A DNA stretch of 64,000 nucleotides, taken from assembly GCA_021201335.1 (NCBI GenBank), contig JAJQFD010000034.1, positions 23,436 through 87,435 on the forward strand. Direction: 5' to 3'. Positions 25,821 through 36,027 of this stretch are shown piece by piece. The translations under genes were made by a program, and so were the position numbers. Positions within the stretch are counted from its first letter, which is position 1, and each line of letters starts with the position of its first letter. The notes beneath the pieces are model-generated. The model was not told the origin of the DNA and searched no databases. It saw only the letters and a program-made list of their open reading frames with translations. Source of the stretch: Bacteroides sp. GTDB taxonomy: Bacteria > Bacteroidota > Bacteroidia > Bacteroidales > Bacteroidaceae.

Positions 25821-27761
25821 TTATGTCTTTAGTTGTATTACTTTTCCATCTTTCAGCGTTATCATTTCTTCATCCAACAGAAATTGCATGACTTCTGCCA
25901 GTTCATCAGCACTAACTTCCAGTATGTTTGCAATTTCAGCAGGAGTGTAAGCCTCTTGCAGTAACACGTCTGATATTTGTTTTTTCAAATCCTCCCAATC
26001 TGCTAATGTGGTAGGCCTTTTATGCAAAGTTACACAAACATCGCATTGGCTGCAATTGTGCATGTTCTTTTCTCCGAAATAACGAAGTAACATCCGGCTG
26101 CGGCAGTGGTGTTCGGAGCTGACATACTCCAACATCGCTTCAATGCGTTTTTCATAACGTTGTTTCCGTTCTTCGTATACTGACTTATCGATTTGCAAAT
26201 GGCGTAATTCCACCCTTTCCCTGGCATATATAATATAAGGTGTCTTTTTATGTGGAATGTAATCGATAATTCTACGCTTGGACAACATCTTCAGTAAATC
26301 ATATATTTGTTGATGCGGAAGTCCCGTCCGCAAAGATAATGATTCTTCATTAATATACGTGTAATCAGTGAAAACTCCGGTGTAAGAACGTAAAATGGTC
26401 TGGATCAAAGCATCGGCTTCGGCTCCCATTTCTTTGAGTTTGTAGAGTTCATCCCGGCGGAGTGTAAAGATTAGTCGGGAAGCATTATCCTGTTCATCCG
26501 TATATTCGATGTAGCCGGCTTGCGAAAGAATTTTCAAAGCACTGTCTGCCGGTACGGGAAAGTATTTGAATCGTCTGCAAAATTCATCCAGGTTAAATTC
26601 GTACATGCATCCCAAACCATCGCCCATTGCCATTTGGTAGTAATAGTTCAGATGTTCATACAATCCTTTGATATATTCTTTTTCCGGAAAGGTATCGGTG
26701 ATACGTTTTTTCAGACTTATTCGATCAGCATTCGAATACAGGATGACGGCGTATGCTTTCTGTCCGTCTCTTCCTGCTCTTCCTGCTTCCTGAAAGTATG
26801 CTTCGGGTGAATCCGGCAGATCCATGTGGACAACAACCCGTACATCTGGCTTGTCAATTCCCATTCCGAAAGCATTGGTGGCAACCATGACACGGGATTC
26901 TCCGTTTTGCCAACGTTTCTGGCGAAGGTCTTTCAGGTCATTGTTTAATCCGGCATGATAGAAGTCTGCGGTTATATCCTCGTGTTGCAGGAGTTCGGTA
27001 ATTTCTTTGGTTTTTCTTCTGTTTCGAACGTATACGATGGCACTTCCCGGCATTTTGCGAAGAATGTGTAATAAGGCACTGTGTTTATCTTCTGCTTTAC
27101 GAACAATGTAAGCCAGGTTTTTCCGTTCGAAACTCATGCGGAAAACGTTCTCTTCTTTGAAAAGTAACCTTTCCTGTATATCTTTTACAACTTCCGGAGT
27201 TGCCGTAGCAGTAAGTGCCAATACCGGAATACCGGGTAGTAGTTGACGGATTTCAGCAATTTTCAGGTACGCCGGCCGGAAATCATAGCCCCACTGAGAG
27301 ATACAGTGGCTTTCATCCACAGTAATCATATTGACCTTCATGGATCTTAATTTTACCCGGAAAATTTCAGTAGCCAGACGTTCGGGTGAGATGTAAAGAA
27401 ACTTATAGTCTCCGAAGATACAGTTTTCCAATGCAATGATAATCTCCTGGCGGGTCATTCCGGAATAAATAGCCACTGCTTTGATACCCCGTTTCCGAAG
27501 GTTCTGTACTTGATCCTTCATCAGGGCGATTAACGGAGTAATAACCAGGCATAACCCCTTTTGGGCTAGAGCAGGTACCTGGAAGGTAATGGACTTTCCC
27601 CCTCCGGTGGGCATGAGCCCCAACGTATCTCGGCCTTCTCCAATACTGTGGATAATATCTTCCTGAAGGTCGCGAAAAGCATCGTAACCCCAATATTTTT
27701 TCAGGATGGCGCGGTAATCCGGATAATCTGTTTGGTTTTGTGCAGGTGAGAGACTATCCAT
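25821..27761 (-). CDS. recQ: ATP-dependent DNA helicase RecQ
   Basis: RecQ unwinds DNA 3'-5' in recombination and repair. The 646-residue protein has Walker A (LMPTGGGKSITFQVPAL), motif II DESH (TVDESHCISQWGYDFRP), motif III TATATP and motif VI (QEAGRAGRDG). The RecQ zinc site ends in CSQCDVC, and a winged-helix region follows. The C-terminus looks like a short helical domain rather than a standard HRDC. Its neighbour recJ supplies the 5'-3' exonuclease that works with RecQ in the RecF pathway. The start could be the TTG at 27770, but ATG 27761 is preferred. Confidence 0.92.
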   Translation of the reverse strand: MDSLSPAQNQTDYPDYRAILKKYWGYDAFRDLQEDIIHSIGEGRDTLGLMPTGGGKSITFQVPALAQKGLCLVITPLIALMKDQVQNLRKRGIKAVAIYSGMTRQEIIIALENCIFGDYKFLYISPERLATEIFRVKLRSMKVNMITVDESHCISQWGYDFRPAYLKIAEIRQLLPGIPVLALTATATPEVVKDIQERLLFKEENVFRMSFERKNLAYIVRKAEDKHSALLHILRKMPGSAIVYVRNRRKTKEITELLQHEDITADFYHAGLNNDLKDLRQKRWQNGESRVMVATNAFGMGIDKPDVRVVVHMDLPDSPEAYFQEAGRAGRDGQKAYAVILYSNADRISLKKRITDTFPEKEYIKGLYEHLNYYYQMAMGDGLGCMYEFNLDEFCRRFKYFPVPADSALKILSQAGYIEYTDEQDNASRLIFTLRRDELYKLKEMGAEADALIQTILRSYTGVFTDYTYINEESLSLRTGLPHQQIYDLLKMLSKRRIIDYIPHKKTPYIIYARERVELRHLQIDKSVYEERKQRYEKRIEAMLEYVSSEHHCRSRMLLRYFGEKNMHNCSQCDVCVTLHKRPTTLADWEDLKKQISDVLLQEAYTPAEIANILEVSADELAEVMQFLLDEEMITLKDGKVIQLKT

Positions 27762-27820
27762 TTCTGACAATGGTTATATAGACCGGAACGAAACAGAGCA
27801 CCTGTCTCGTCCCGGATAAT

Positions 27821-29542
27821 TTATTCTTCAGTGGGTTTAATATCTTCAATCTGTAACTGTACTTCCCCCCGTTTATGGGAATTTTCCTCTATGGTATAGC
27901 AGATATCGAAGGAACGTTTAGTTTTAATGTAACGTACATGCGAACTTTGACCGAAAGCAATACCATTCATTACATTGTTTGATTTATTATCCACCAGTTC
28001 CAGTTTAATGTGTTCCTGATCTCTCCCTACCACTTTACTGGTACCATAATCATATACATGCTTGGTACAGAAAATCGGTTTGGGGTTATCGGGTCCGAAA
28101 GGATTAAACCGTTTCAGGTCGGAGTGGAACTTGGAGGTAATATCCCTGAAATCAATGATTGCATTAATATCAATTACCGCACTTGTTTGTTCAGGCAGAA
28201 TATGTTCTGTTACATATTTCTCGAATCTTTCGGTGAAAACAGGTACATTCTCTACTTTCATCGACAGGCCGGCTGCATAGGTATGACCACCGAAATTTTC
28301 CAGTAAGTCACGACAGTGTTCGATGGCCTTATAAACATCAAAACCGGATACAGAGCGAGCTGAACCGGTTGCCATATCATCTGTGCGGGTAAGTACCACT
28401 GCCGGACGATAGTAAACTTCAGTCAATCGGGAGGCAACAATTCCAATTACCCCCTTGTGCCAATTTTCGTTGTAGATGACTATGGAACGACGATCGGCTA
28501 ATCCTTCAAGAGCGTCAACAATGTTATTGGCCTCTTCCGTCATATTTTTATCAAGATCCTTGCGGGTCTCGTTATATTGATTGATTTGATTTGCCTTTTC
28601 CAAGGCTTGAGAAAAGTCTTTTTCGGTTAAAAGATCAACAGCTTCTTTTCCGTTTTGTATTCTTCCCGAAGCATTGATGCGAGGTCCAATCTTGAAAACG
28701 ATATCGCTGACGGTGATATCTTTCTCCGTAAGTCCACAAATATCGATAATGGCTTTCAAACCTACACTGGGATTACTATTTAGTTGCTTTAAACCGTGGT
28801 AGGTGAGAATACGGTTTTCACCCATAATCGGAACAATGTCTGAAGCTACGCTTACAGCAACCAGATCGAGTAACGGGATAAGATGATGAAATTCAATACC
28901 GTTGTTGATGGCGAAAGCCTGCATATACTTAAAACCTACACCACATCCGGAGAGATGGATATAGGGGTAGGTATTGTCTGCCCGTTTAGGGTTCAATATG
29001 GCTACAGCAGGAGGTAATTCATCATCGGGCACGTGATGGTCGCAAATGATAAAGTCGATACCTTTTTCTTTGGCATAGGTTATTTCCTCCACTGCTTTGA
29101 TGCCGCAGTCTAATACAATGATCAACTTTACATCTGTCTCGTATGCATAATCTATTCCTTGATAGGAAACCCCATACCCTTCGTTATAACGGTCGGGTAT
29201 ATAGTAATCTATATTAGAATAATACTGTTGAAGAAATTTGTACACAAGTGCGACTGAGGTAGTACCATCGACGTCATAGTCTCCATAAATCAGTATCCTT
29301 TCCTTTTTACCCATTGCCTTATTCAGGCGTTCCACGGCTATATCCATATCCTCCATCAGGAATGGATCATGCAATTCGGGAAGTTGAGGACGAAAGAATT
29401 TTTTGGCCTCTGCCACTGTCTCAATTCCCCGTTGCACCAAAAGCTGTCCGAGTATGGGACTAATACCCAACTCCTGGGCTAATTCCCGGCTCTTTTCTTC
29501 TTGTTCGTGTGTAATGGGTTGATAATTCCATCTGTGATTCAT
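27821..29542 (-). CDS. recJ: single-stranded-DNA-specific exonuclease RecJ
   Basis: RecJ degrades single-stranded DNA 5'-3' in repair and recombination. The 573-residue protein contains the DHH-family metal motifs DYDVDGTTS (near residue 88) and ICDHHVPDD (near 167). It also has the HLSGCGVGFK block, the DHHA1 motif with GGHTYAAG near 415, and a C-terminal OB domain. Length is normal. It is the first gene of the minus-strand recJ-recQ-TPR-membrane protein run. Confidence 0.95.
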   Translation of the reverse strand: MNHRWNYQPITHEQEEKSRELAQELGISPILGQLLVQRGIETVAEAKKFFRPQLPELHDPFLMEDMDIAVERLNKAMGKKERILIYGDYDVDGTTSVALVYKFLQQYYSNIDYYIPDRYNEGYGVSYQGIDYAYETDVKLIIVLDCGIKAVEEITYAKEKGIDFIICDHHVPDDELPPAVAILNPKRADNTYPYIHLSGCGVGFKYMQAFAINNGIEFHHLIPLLDLVAVSVASDIVPIMGENRILTYHGLKQLNSNPSVGLKAIIDICGLTEKDITVSDIVFKIGPRINASGRIQNGKEAVDLLTEKDFSQALEKANQINQYNETRKDLDKNMTEEANNIVDALEGLADRRSIVIYNENWHKGVIGIVASRLTEVYYRPAVVLTRTDDMATGSARSVSGFDVYKAIEHCRDLLENFGGHTYAAGLSMKVENVPVFTERFEKYVTEHILPEQTSAVIDINAIIDFRDITSKFHSDLKRFNPFGPDNPKPIFCTKHVYDYGTSKVVGRDQEHIKLELVDNKSNNVMNGIAFGQSSHVRYIKTKRSFDICYTIEENSHKRGEVQLQIEDIKPTEE

Positions 29543-29803
29543 TATATATTATTTTTTCTTTTTCTGCTGAGGTATTGAAATGGGGGGCTTTTTTCAATAA
29601 CGTGTAAAAGTACGAAAAAAAAAGGATGTATAGATGATATTGTATGATTTATTAGATTGTTTTAAAGATAGCAGGAAATCCTTTTGGAGATAAGTAAATA
29701 GAATGTATCCTTTTTTATATCGTACAGCAATAAATACCAGTACAATCTTGTTCTATATAATCAAAACAAATATAATTATTCAATATTTCTACAAAATTCC
29801 GAT
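29543..29803. other. divergent intergenic region, no gene
   Basis: About 260 bases of AT-rich DNA between the divergent recJ and epimerase genes. No open frame of note, terminator or repeat is visible. The plus-strand promoter lies at its right end (29804). A minus-strand -7 element for recJ is not clear. Confidence 0.5.
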
Positions 29804-29811
29804 TATATTTG
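29804..29811 (+). promoter_or_regulatory. -7 promoter element for the epimerase operon
   Basis: TATATTTG is a perfect TAnnTTTG match 43 bases before the ATG at 29854. It overlaps the in-frame TTG at 29809, which rules that codon out as the start. Confidence 0.55.
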
Positions 29812-29853
29812 CCATTTTTAGGAGTCTTATCATTAATAAAACAGACAAATAAT

Positions 29854-30897
29854 ATGAAGATACTTGTAACCGGATGTGCAGGTTTCATTGGATTTCATTT
29901 AGCAAAAAAACTATTAGCAGAAGGACATGAAGTGGTGGGGGTTGATAATATTAATTCTTATTATTCTCCTATTTTAAAACTCGCTCGTTTAAAGCAATTG
30001 GGAATTGTAGCAGAATCTTTATTCCCTCATCAATCAATAGTAACAGCCCAGGGATTTACTTTTATAAAATCGGATATAGAAGATAGTTCTTTGTATCAGG
30101 ATTGTTTGTCGCAGATGAACTTTGATATGGTTTGCCACTTGGCTGCACAAGCAGGTGTTCGGTATAGTATTACAAATCCGCAGGTTTACATTCATTCCAA
30201 TATCCAGGGATTTTTCCAGATTCTGGAATATTGCCGGAAAAACCCAGTGAAAAAGCTTGTTTATGCCAGTAGTTCCAGTGTATATGGGAAAAACTCTTCC
30301 ATTCCTTTCCGGGAAGGTGATCGGACAGATACTCCGGTGAGTTTATATGCGGCCACTAAAAAAGCAAATGAATTGTTGGCCTATACTTACTCCGGATTAT
30401 ACGGTATCCATGCAATTGGATTACGTTTCTTTACCGTATATGGTCCTTGGGGCCGACCGGATATGGCTCCTTTTTTATTTACGAAAGCTATCCTTGAAAA
30501 TGAACCGATCAAAGTCTTCAATGAAGGAAATATGTCCAGAGACTTTACTTATATCGATGATATTGTCGAGGGAATATATAGGGTACTGATTAATGAACCA
30601 TTAACCAATGCTTCTTTAGAACAATTTTATCGGATTTATAATATCGGCAATTCCCAACCGGTATGCCTGAATGAGTTTATTTCCACTATCGAAGATATCA
30701 CTGGTAAAAAAGCAAACCGAATGAACCAACCCATGCAGCCAGGAGATGTAAAAAATACCTGGGCTGATACAACGCAACTGGAGGGGGATTACCATTATAA
30801 ACCTTCTACTTCGTTGAGAACCGGACTGGAAGCTTTCATCAACTGGTATCAGGAATATAGAAAAGAATCGAACAACTTAATCTTTGAGTATGTATAA
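29854..30897 (+). CDS. NAD-dependent epimerase/dehydratase, UDP-glucuronate 4-epimerase-like
   Basis: The 347-residue protein is an extended short-chain dehydrogenase. It shows the NAD-binding GCAGFIGFHLAKKL (residues 7-20), the HLAAQAGVRYS block, the SSSSVYG strand and the catalytic YAATKKANE (Tyr-x3-Lys). The order and the VYGPWGRPDMAPFLFTKAI block are closest to uronate C4-epimerases. The product would feed a nucleotide sugar to surface glycan or lipid modification. It overlaps the ArnT-like gene by eight bases, so the two are probably made together. Confidence 0.88.
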   Translation: MKILVTGCAGFIGFHLAKKLLAEGHEVVGVDNINSYYSPILKLARLKQLGIVAESLFPHQSIVTAQGFTFIKSDIEDSSLYQDCLSQMNFDMVCHLAAQAGVRYSITNPQVYIHSNIQGFFQILEYCRKNPVKKLVYASSSSVYGKNSSIPFREGDRTDTPVSLYAATKKANELLAYTYSGLYGIHAIGLRFFTVYGPWGRPDMAPFLFTKAILENEPIKVFNEGNMSRDFTYIDDIVEGIYRVLINEPLTNASLEQFYRIYNIGNSQPVCLNEFISTIEDITGKKANRMNQPMQPGDVKNTWADTTQLEGDYHYKPSTSLRTGLEAFINWYQEYRKESNNLIFEYV

Positions 30898-32521
30898 TAA
30901 CAAAAGCACAAGCTTGCATTTTTTTTTGATTATTTTCGTTTGTTTTTTTGCATTCTTCGTCAATAATCGGATTGTTCCGGCGGACCTCATGGAATCTCGT
31001 AATCTGGCTACAGCCCAGGAGATGGTTCGTACAGGCAATTATCTGATTCCCACCATGAATGGAGAACTACGTTTGGAAAAGCCTCCTTTGCCCACCTGGA
31101 TTGCTGCAGTGGTGGAACAAGTTTTACCAGATAATTTAGTTGCCCAACGATCGGTAGCCGGAGTGTTTGCTACCCTCATGGTTATATTCTTATTTTTGCT
31201 GGTCAGGCGATTTACGAAAAATCCGGTTCCTGCTCTCATTGCTTCCATTGTGTTAGCTACATCCTTTAATGTAATTATGATGGGGCGGACAGCTACCTGG
31301 GATATTTATTGTCATAGTTTTATGCTAGGGGCAATTTACTTCTTCGTTACTGGCTTTATGCGAAAAGGAAGCCAATGGATGCAGTTTTCTCTGGCAGGAG
31401 TATTTATGGGACTTTCGTTTCTAAGCAAAGGTCCGGTTTCATTTTATGCTTTATTGTTACCGTTCCTTATCAGTTATTTTGTGGCATTGCGCCCTTCCGC
31501 CCGTGGAAAAAAATTGCCATTGGTGTTGATGATTGTTATTTGTTTGATAATCTCTTTCTGGTGGCCAGCTTATATCGCTTTTTTCCACCCGGAGACCGGT
31601 TTGGCGATAGCCAATAAAGAATCCTCTTCGTGGATAAATCACAATGTCCGGCCTTCTTGGTATTATTGGAAATTCCCGGCAGAAGCTGGTATCTGGGCTG
31701 CATTCTGGATTACATCTCTTATTTATTATTTCTGGAAAAAGAAACCGGAAAACCGAAAGATTTATTTCTTTTCAATCATATGGACCTTTGCAGCACTTAT
31801 TTTACTGTCGGTAATTCCCGAAAAAAAAACAAGGTATTTGCTTCCGTTATTGATACCCGGAGCTATGAATATTTCTTTTTATTTTTATCAAAGTATGCAA
31901 GGTATAATGGCAAGGAATGAAAAGATCGTTTTTCGAATCAATGGGTTCATTATAGGTCTTGTTGCATTGCTCATCCCGGCGGTTATCTACTTTATTATAC
32001 CTGATCCTGGTATCTCTTCTTTAATTTTTATTCTGATATCTGTGCTAAGCCTGGTGTTAGCAGTTTGTATTTTTAAAGTTTTATTTGCTAGACACACGAT
32101 AAGAATTGGATCATTTTTTGCCTTGGTAACACTATTAATGATGATGTTTGAGAGTTTCTGTTTGATTCCTGTAGGGGATATGTTTATTAATGACAATCTT
32201 CATAGTATCCACCACTTACGGGAAGAGTCGAGAGTAAAAGGGTTACCCTTTTATCACCCACAGGAGGAACCTTTACGTATGGAATTAGTATACGAAGCAA
32301 ATAGGACGATACGACCTTTGGAATTAAACAATGATAGCATACTACAGGCAAGTTTACCGTTTGTAATTGTTTCAACACAGCCGGTAAAAGAACTTTTTGG
32401 AGATAAACATGTTTCCATCGAAATAATTGATACATTCGATAATAACTGGCGGAAGGTGACAGATAAGCGTTACAACCAAAATTTAGTAAAGGAAGTGGCT
32501 ATTATACGCAAGCCTAATTAG
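30890..32521 (+). CDS. ArnT-like integral membrane glycosyltransferase (GT83/PMT family)
   Basis: The protein (543 aa) has about 11-12 hydrophobic segments spread over residues 10-430 and a soluble C-terminus. The early periplasmic loop carries NRIVPADLMESRNLATAQEM and LRLEKPPLPTW, typical of the ArnT/PMT superfamily that moves a sugar from undecaprenyl phosphate to lipid A or another acceptor. With the epimerase upstream and the convergent GT2 and LAB_N genes it suggests a lipid A or glycolipid decoration pathway. The donor sugar cannot be read. The ATG at 30890 is preferred over the TTG at 30884. Confidence 0.85.
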   Translation: MYNNKSTSLHFFLIIFVCFFAFFVNNRIVPADLMESRNLATAQEMVRTGNYLIPTMNGELRLEKPPLPTWIAAVVEQVLPDNLVAQRSVAGVFATLMVIFLFLLVRRFTKNPVPALIASIVLATSFNVIMMGRTATWDIYCHSFMLGAIYFFVTGFMRKGSQWMQFSLAGVFMGLSFLSKGPVSFYALLLPFLISYFVALRPSARGKKLPLVLMIVICLIISFWWPAYIAFFHPETGLAIANKESSSWINHNVRPSWYYWKFPAEAGIWAAFWITSLIYYFWKKKPENRKIYFFSIIWTFAALILLSVIPEKKTRYLLPLLIPGAMNISFYFYQSMQGIMARNEKIVFRINGFIIGLVALLIPAVIYFIIPDPGISSLIFILISVLSLVLAVCIFKVLFARHTIRIGSFFALVTLLMMMFESFCLIPVGDMFINDNLHSIHHLREESRVKGLPFYHPQEEPLRMELVYEANRTIRPLELNNDSILQASLPFVIVSTQPVKELFGDKHVSIEIIDTFDNNWRKVTDKRYNQNLVKEVAIIRKPN

Positions 32522-32532
32522 AGAGTGTATCT

Positions 32533-33177
32533 TTAGAGGATTTTTTGCTTTTTATGCCATTTGAACTGACAAGCAATCATGATATTGCGTATATAAACGA
32601 TAAATCCTGCTGATTGTCCGAGGATTAGAACCAAATCCTGGCGTATAAGCGCATAACAAATAATCATTGCGGAACCTGTAAGGCTGATAACCCAGAACAT
32701 AACGGGTAAAACCGATTCGCCGGCCTTACGGGAATACAACCATTGATATACAAAGCGTAGCGTAAAAGTAAACTGCCCGGCCACCCCAAAAAGAATGAGC
32801 CATACCGGTAGGTCTTCCTGCTCGAAAAGACGGACAATTGTTTCATGTCCCTGAAGTAAAAAATATCCGACTGCCATTACGGGAACCAATGCAAATAAAG
32901 CTCGAAGAATTTTGGGTAACAGCATCCACGAACCTTTACTTTTCAGATTCCAGATATAGATGTAATAAGAGATTAATTGGCCCAGAATTATGGCAAAATC
33001 ATTCCGTAACCATCCGTAAATGCAAAGCATAAAAGAAGCAACCATACTAAGCTGCCAGAAAATAGTGGGGGAAAGAACTTTATGAGCCTTTTCGGAAGCA
33101 ATCCATTGAATCAAGAGGCGGGCAGAAAAAAGTAACTGTGCCAGAAGACCGATACCTAAAATTAAATAGTAGCTCAT
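32533..33177 (-). CDS. LAB_N domain membrane protein (lipid-A-disaccharide synthase N-terminal-like)
   Basis: The 214-residue protein holds two tandem copies of the LAB_N unit (about residues 5-75 and 120-195). Each resembles the block SARLLIQWIASEKAHKVLSPTIFWQLS, repeated as FRFVYQWLYSRKAGESVLPVMFWVIS in slightly altered form. Each copy has two or three transmembrane helices. The fold is the small multidrug resistance-like module linked to lipid sugar metabolism. It overlaps the GT2 gene by four bases and probably acts with it, perhaps moving or presenting a polyprenyl-linked sugar. The function is inferred from partners only. Confidence 0.82.
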   Translation of the reverse strand: MSYYLILGIGLLAQLLFSARLLIQWIASEKAHKVLSPTIFWQLSMVASFMLCIYGWLRNDFAIILGQLISYYIYIWNLKSKGSWMLLPKILRALFALVPVMAVGYFLLQGHETIVRLFEQEDLPVWLILFGVAGQFTFTLRFVYQWLYSRKAGESVLPVMFWVISLTGSAMIICYALIRQDLVLILGQSAGFIVYIRNIMIACQFKWHKKQKIL

Positions 33178-33905
33178 AAATCGGTGCTTGAAATTGAATA
33201 ATTAATGTAACGTTTTCTCATCCAGCGATAAGCAAAGCAATCATTGAAAGGACCTACTAATCGATTCCAAAGATGATATTTCGATTTTCCGGCAATACGG
33301 GGAAAGTGACGAACGGGTATTTGTTTAACATTGCCCCCATCCTGTAATTGTATTAATGCAGGGAAAAAACGATGCATGCCTGTAAATAACGGAATTCTTT
33401 TCGCATAAGCGGTTTTCATTACTTTTAACGGGCAGCCTGTGTCTTCTGCATCATCATGTGTCATCATACGCCGGAAGCTATTGGCTATTTTGGAAGACAT
33501 TTTTTTCACAAAACTATCTTTTCGCCCGGTGCGAATGCCCATGACCAAAGCATATTCCGGAGCATATTCCAGTAAAAGATTAAAATCAGCAGGAGCAGTT
33601 TGCAAATCTGCATCAATATATCCCACGTATTCAGAAAAAGTATAATCAATGCCTGCTTTTAATGCTGCACTTAAGCCTTTGTTCTTTTCGAAAGAAATGT
33701 AAAACATGTTGTCATGACGATTACAGACCTCTTTAAGCATTTGTTCACTATTGTCTCTCGAACCATCATTAACAAACAGGACACAACTTTCTATTCTGGC
33801 AGTTTTTAAGAAAGATGAGAGTTCAGATTCGAGCCTGAGGATATTGTCTTGTTCATCGTAGACAGGTACTATGACTGTGAATTGAAATTGGCCGGTTTTA
33901 TTCAT
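33174..33905 (-). CDS. glycosyltransferase family 2, polyprenyl-phosphate sugar transferase-like
   Basis: This 243-residue GT-A enzyme has the nucleotide-sugar block VIVPVYDEQDNI, then FVNDGSRDNSE, and the DxD-like YIDADLQTAPADF. It resembles dolichol-phosphate mannose synthase and ArnC, but without the C-terminal membrane helices of ArnC. It would load a sugar on undecaprenyl phosphate at the inner membrane. It precedes the LAB_N gene with an ATGA overlap and converges with the ArnT-like gene, which uses exactly this kind of donor. Confidence 0.88.
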   Translation of the reverse strand: MNKTGQFQFTVIVPVYDEQDNILRLESELSSFLKTARIESCVLFVNDGSRDNSEQMLKEVCNRHDNMFYISFEKNKGLSAALKAGIDYTFSEYVGYIDADLQTAPADFNLLLEYAPEYALVMGIRTGRKDSFVKKMSSKIANSFRRMMTHDDAEDTGCPLKVMKTAYAKRIPLFTGMHRFFPALIQLQDGGNVKQIPVRHFPRIAGKSKYHLWNRLVGPFNDCFAYRWMRKRYINYSISSTDL

Positions 33906-34042
33906 CGTTTTTTATGTAATTAAAGATGTATTTAGTTTTTTGCCCTACAAAATAAAGTAACTTTTTGCAGAAATTTCAAATTATGATAAAGAATGCATCT
34001 CCTTCTGAAAAAGAGAGAATTCCGAATTAGCGTATTTATTTC

Positions 34043-34050
34043 TATATTTG
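34043..34050 (+). promoter_or_regulatory. -7 promoter element for the two-component system
   Basis: TATATTTG is a perfect TAnnTTTG match 31 bases before the response regulator ATG at 34081. It overlaps the in-frame TTG at 34048 and so excludes it as a start. Confidence 0.55.
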
Positions 34051-34080
34051 AGCACAAAGATATTTATATATAACAGAATT

Positions 34081-34756
34081 ATGAAGATTTTGATCATAGA
34101 AGATGAAAAAGACCTTTCTTTTAATATTGTAAAATACCTATCGACAGATAATTATATCTGTGAACAGGCATTCAACTTTGAAATGGGGGTGGAAAAAATC
34201 TCCTTATATACGTACGATTGTATTTTAGTTGATCTCAATTTGCCAGGAGGAGAAGGTATGAAAATTATCGAGGAAATAAAGAAACGTAATTTGAAAAGTG
34301 GAATAATAATTATATCGGCTAGGGGATCTTTAGATAGCAGAATAGAAGGACTCAAAATCGGTGCAGATGATTATTTAACTAAACCTTTTGCTCTATCGGA
34401 ATTAAGTGTTCGAATATATGCATTAATGAGGCGGCAACAATTTTCAAATACGAACACGTTAACTTCGGGTAATCTGGAGATTGATTTGCTTGCTAAAAAA
34501 AGTAAAAGTAGGGCACTACAATATTACATTAACCAAATCAGAATATGAATTATTACTTTTTTTAATTGGAAATAAAAACCGGGTAGTGCCGAAAAACGCG
34601 ATAGCCGAACATCTCTCTGGGGATATGGCCGATATGCTCGATAGCCATAACTTTGTATATGCCCATATAAAGAACCTAAAGGCCAAACTATCGAATGTGG
34701 GTTGTCTTTCAATAATAAAAACAATATATGGTACCGGATATCAATGGCAAGAATGA
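34081..34756 (+). pseudogene. OmpR-family response regulator, frameshifted between its two domains
   Basis: The receiver domain is intact (residues 1-115) with the acidic pair in IIEDEKD, the phospho-acceptor D51 in LVDLNLPGGEG and K in YLTKPFALSE. After NLEIDLLAKK the frame is lost at a run of seven A (34495-34501) and stops at 34548. With six A it reads on as VKVGHYNITLTKSEYELLL and completes a winged-helix DNA-binding domain ending YGTGYQWQE at 34756. As given, the protein is a receiver with no output domain. The neighbouring kinase is also broken, which favours true decay, although a sequencing error in the A run is possible. Confidence 0.8.
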
Positions 34757-36027
34757 GGAGTTTAGCAAATAAGAACTTTCGATTATTTTTGAGGTCAACA
34801 GGGGTTATATTTCTTTTCAGTGCACCTGTCCTGTTTTTCTCTATGGTGTTTTTTTATGCAAAGGATCTGGATGAATTGATTTGGTTTCGGAGAGATGAAT
34901 TTATATCAAAAAATCTGCCCGAATTCGAGCAAACGGATATTGAAATATGGAATCATTATACGGAAGATGTTCAGATACTGGAATATAAAGATTCTTATAT
35001 TTTAGATAAACCGCTACAGGAACCTTATTTTAATAAAGCCGAAGGACATCCGGTCGATTATCGGGTGCTCTATTCCAAAATTGAAATAGAGAATCAACCT
35101 TATATTTTAATGTCCCGGATACCCATGATTGAGAATCATGATCTAATGTTGACATTTGTTGTTCAATATCTGATATTATTTGTTCTCTTGTTTCTAATGC
35201 TGCTAATTATACTCCGAAAAATAACCAAAAAAGTCTGGCAACCCTTTTATGATACATTAGGTAAAATCCAAAACTTTCATCTTGAAATGGAAAGTCCTCC
35301 AAGATTTGGAGAAACAAATATCATTGAATTTGCAAATCTGAATAACTTATTAACCCATTTAATGGAAAATAATCTACGGGTTTATAAAGAACAAAAAGAA
35401 TTTATCGAAAATGCTTCTCACGAATTGCAAACACCTCTTGCCGTTTTCCAATCTCAATTGGATATATTGATACAGAGTCCCGATATTAACTAGCAACAAG
35501 TTGAAGTCATACAGTCTTTATATTCCGTATCATCGAGAATGACGCGCTTAAATAAGAATCTGTTACTCCTGGCAAGAATTAGTAATAAACAATATGCTCA
35601 GATGGAAGAAATCGATTTTGTTCAGATACTCTATCAGCAGCTATTATATTTACGGGAACAGGCTGAAAGCGAAGGTATCAGGGTGGAAGTCTATGTAGAA
35701 AATCCCTTAGTAGTGAAAGCCAATAAAACCTTGCTGGAAAGTCTCATAACAAATCTGGTTGTAAATGCCATTAATCATAATACCAACGGGGGTGAAATTA
35801 AAATGAGTATTCAGGACAATAGTTTTATCATAATGAATACAGGGCAATCTCAGCCTCTGGATCCAGATAAGATTTTCAGAAGATTCAATAAAACAACACA
35901 TGAGAAAAAAGGGAACGGATTAGGTTTATCCATCGTTTTGCAAATATGTAAACTACATAATTGGGAATTAGAATATCGGTATGAAAACGGATATCATACT
36001 TTTATAGTTTCCTTCCGTATTATCTAA
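34753..36027 (+). pseudogene. sensor histidine kinase interrupted by an amber codon
   Basis: The start ATG at 34753 overlaps the response regulator stop (ATGA); ATG 34744 is also possible. The product has two transmembrane helices (about residues 12-32 and 135-160) around a periplasmic sensor loop, then a HisKA box with its His (IENASHELQTPLAVFQ). An in-frame TAG lies at 35491-35493, after SPDIN. The same frame continues without further damage through LNKNLLLLARI, the N box VVNAINHN and the GNGLGLSIV box to 36027. The break therefore falls between the phosphoacceptor helix and the ATPase domain. A single base substitution would restore it. Confidence 0.82.

Noticed and set aside
29809..29853. 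TTG start for the epimerase (also 34048, 43156, 11293 and 10302 in other genes)
   Set aside because: In each case the TTG overlaps or lies at the -7 promoter element, so it would precede or sit at the transcription start. A good ATG follows a short distance downstream.
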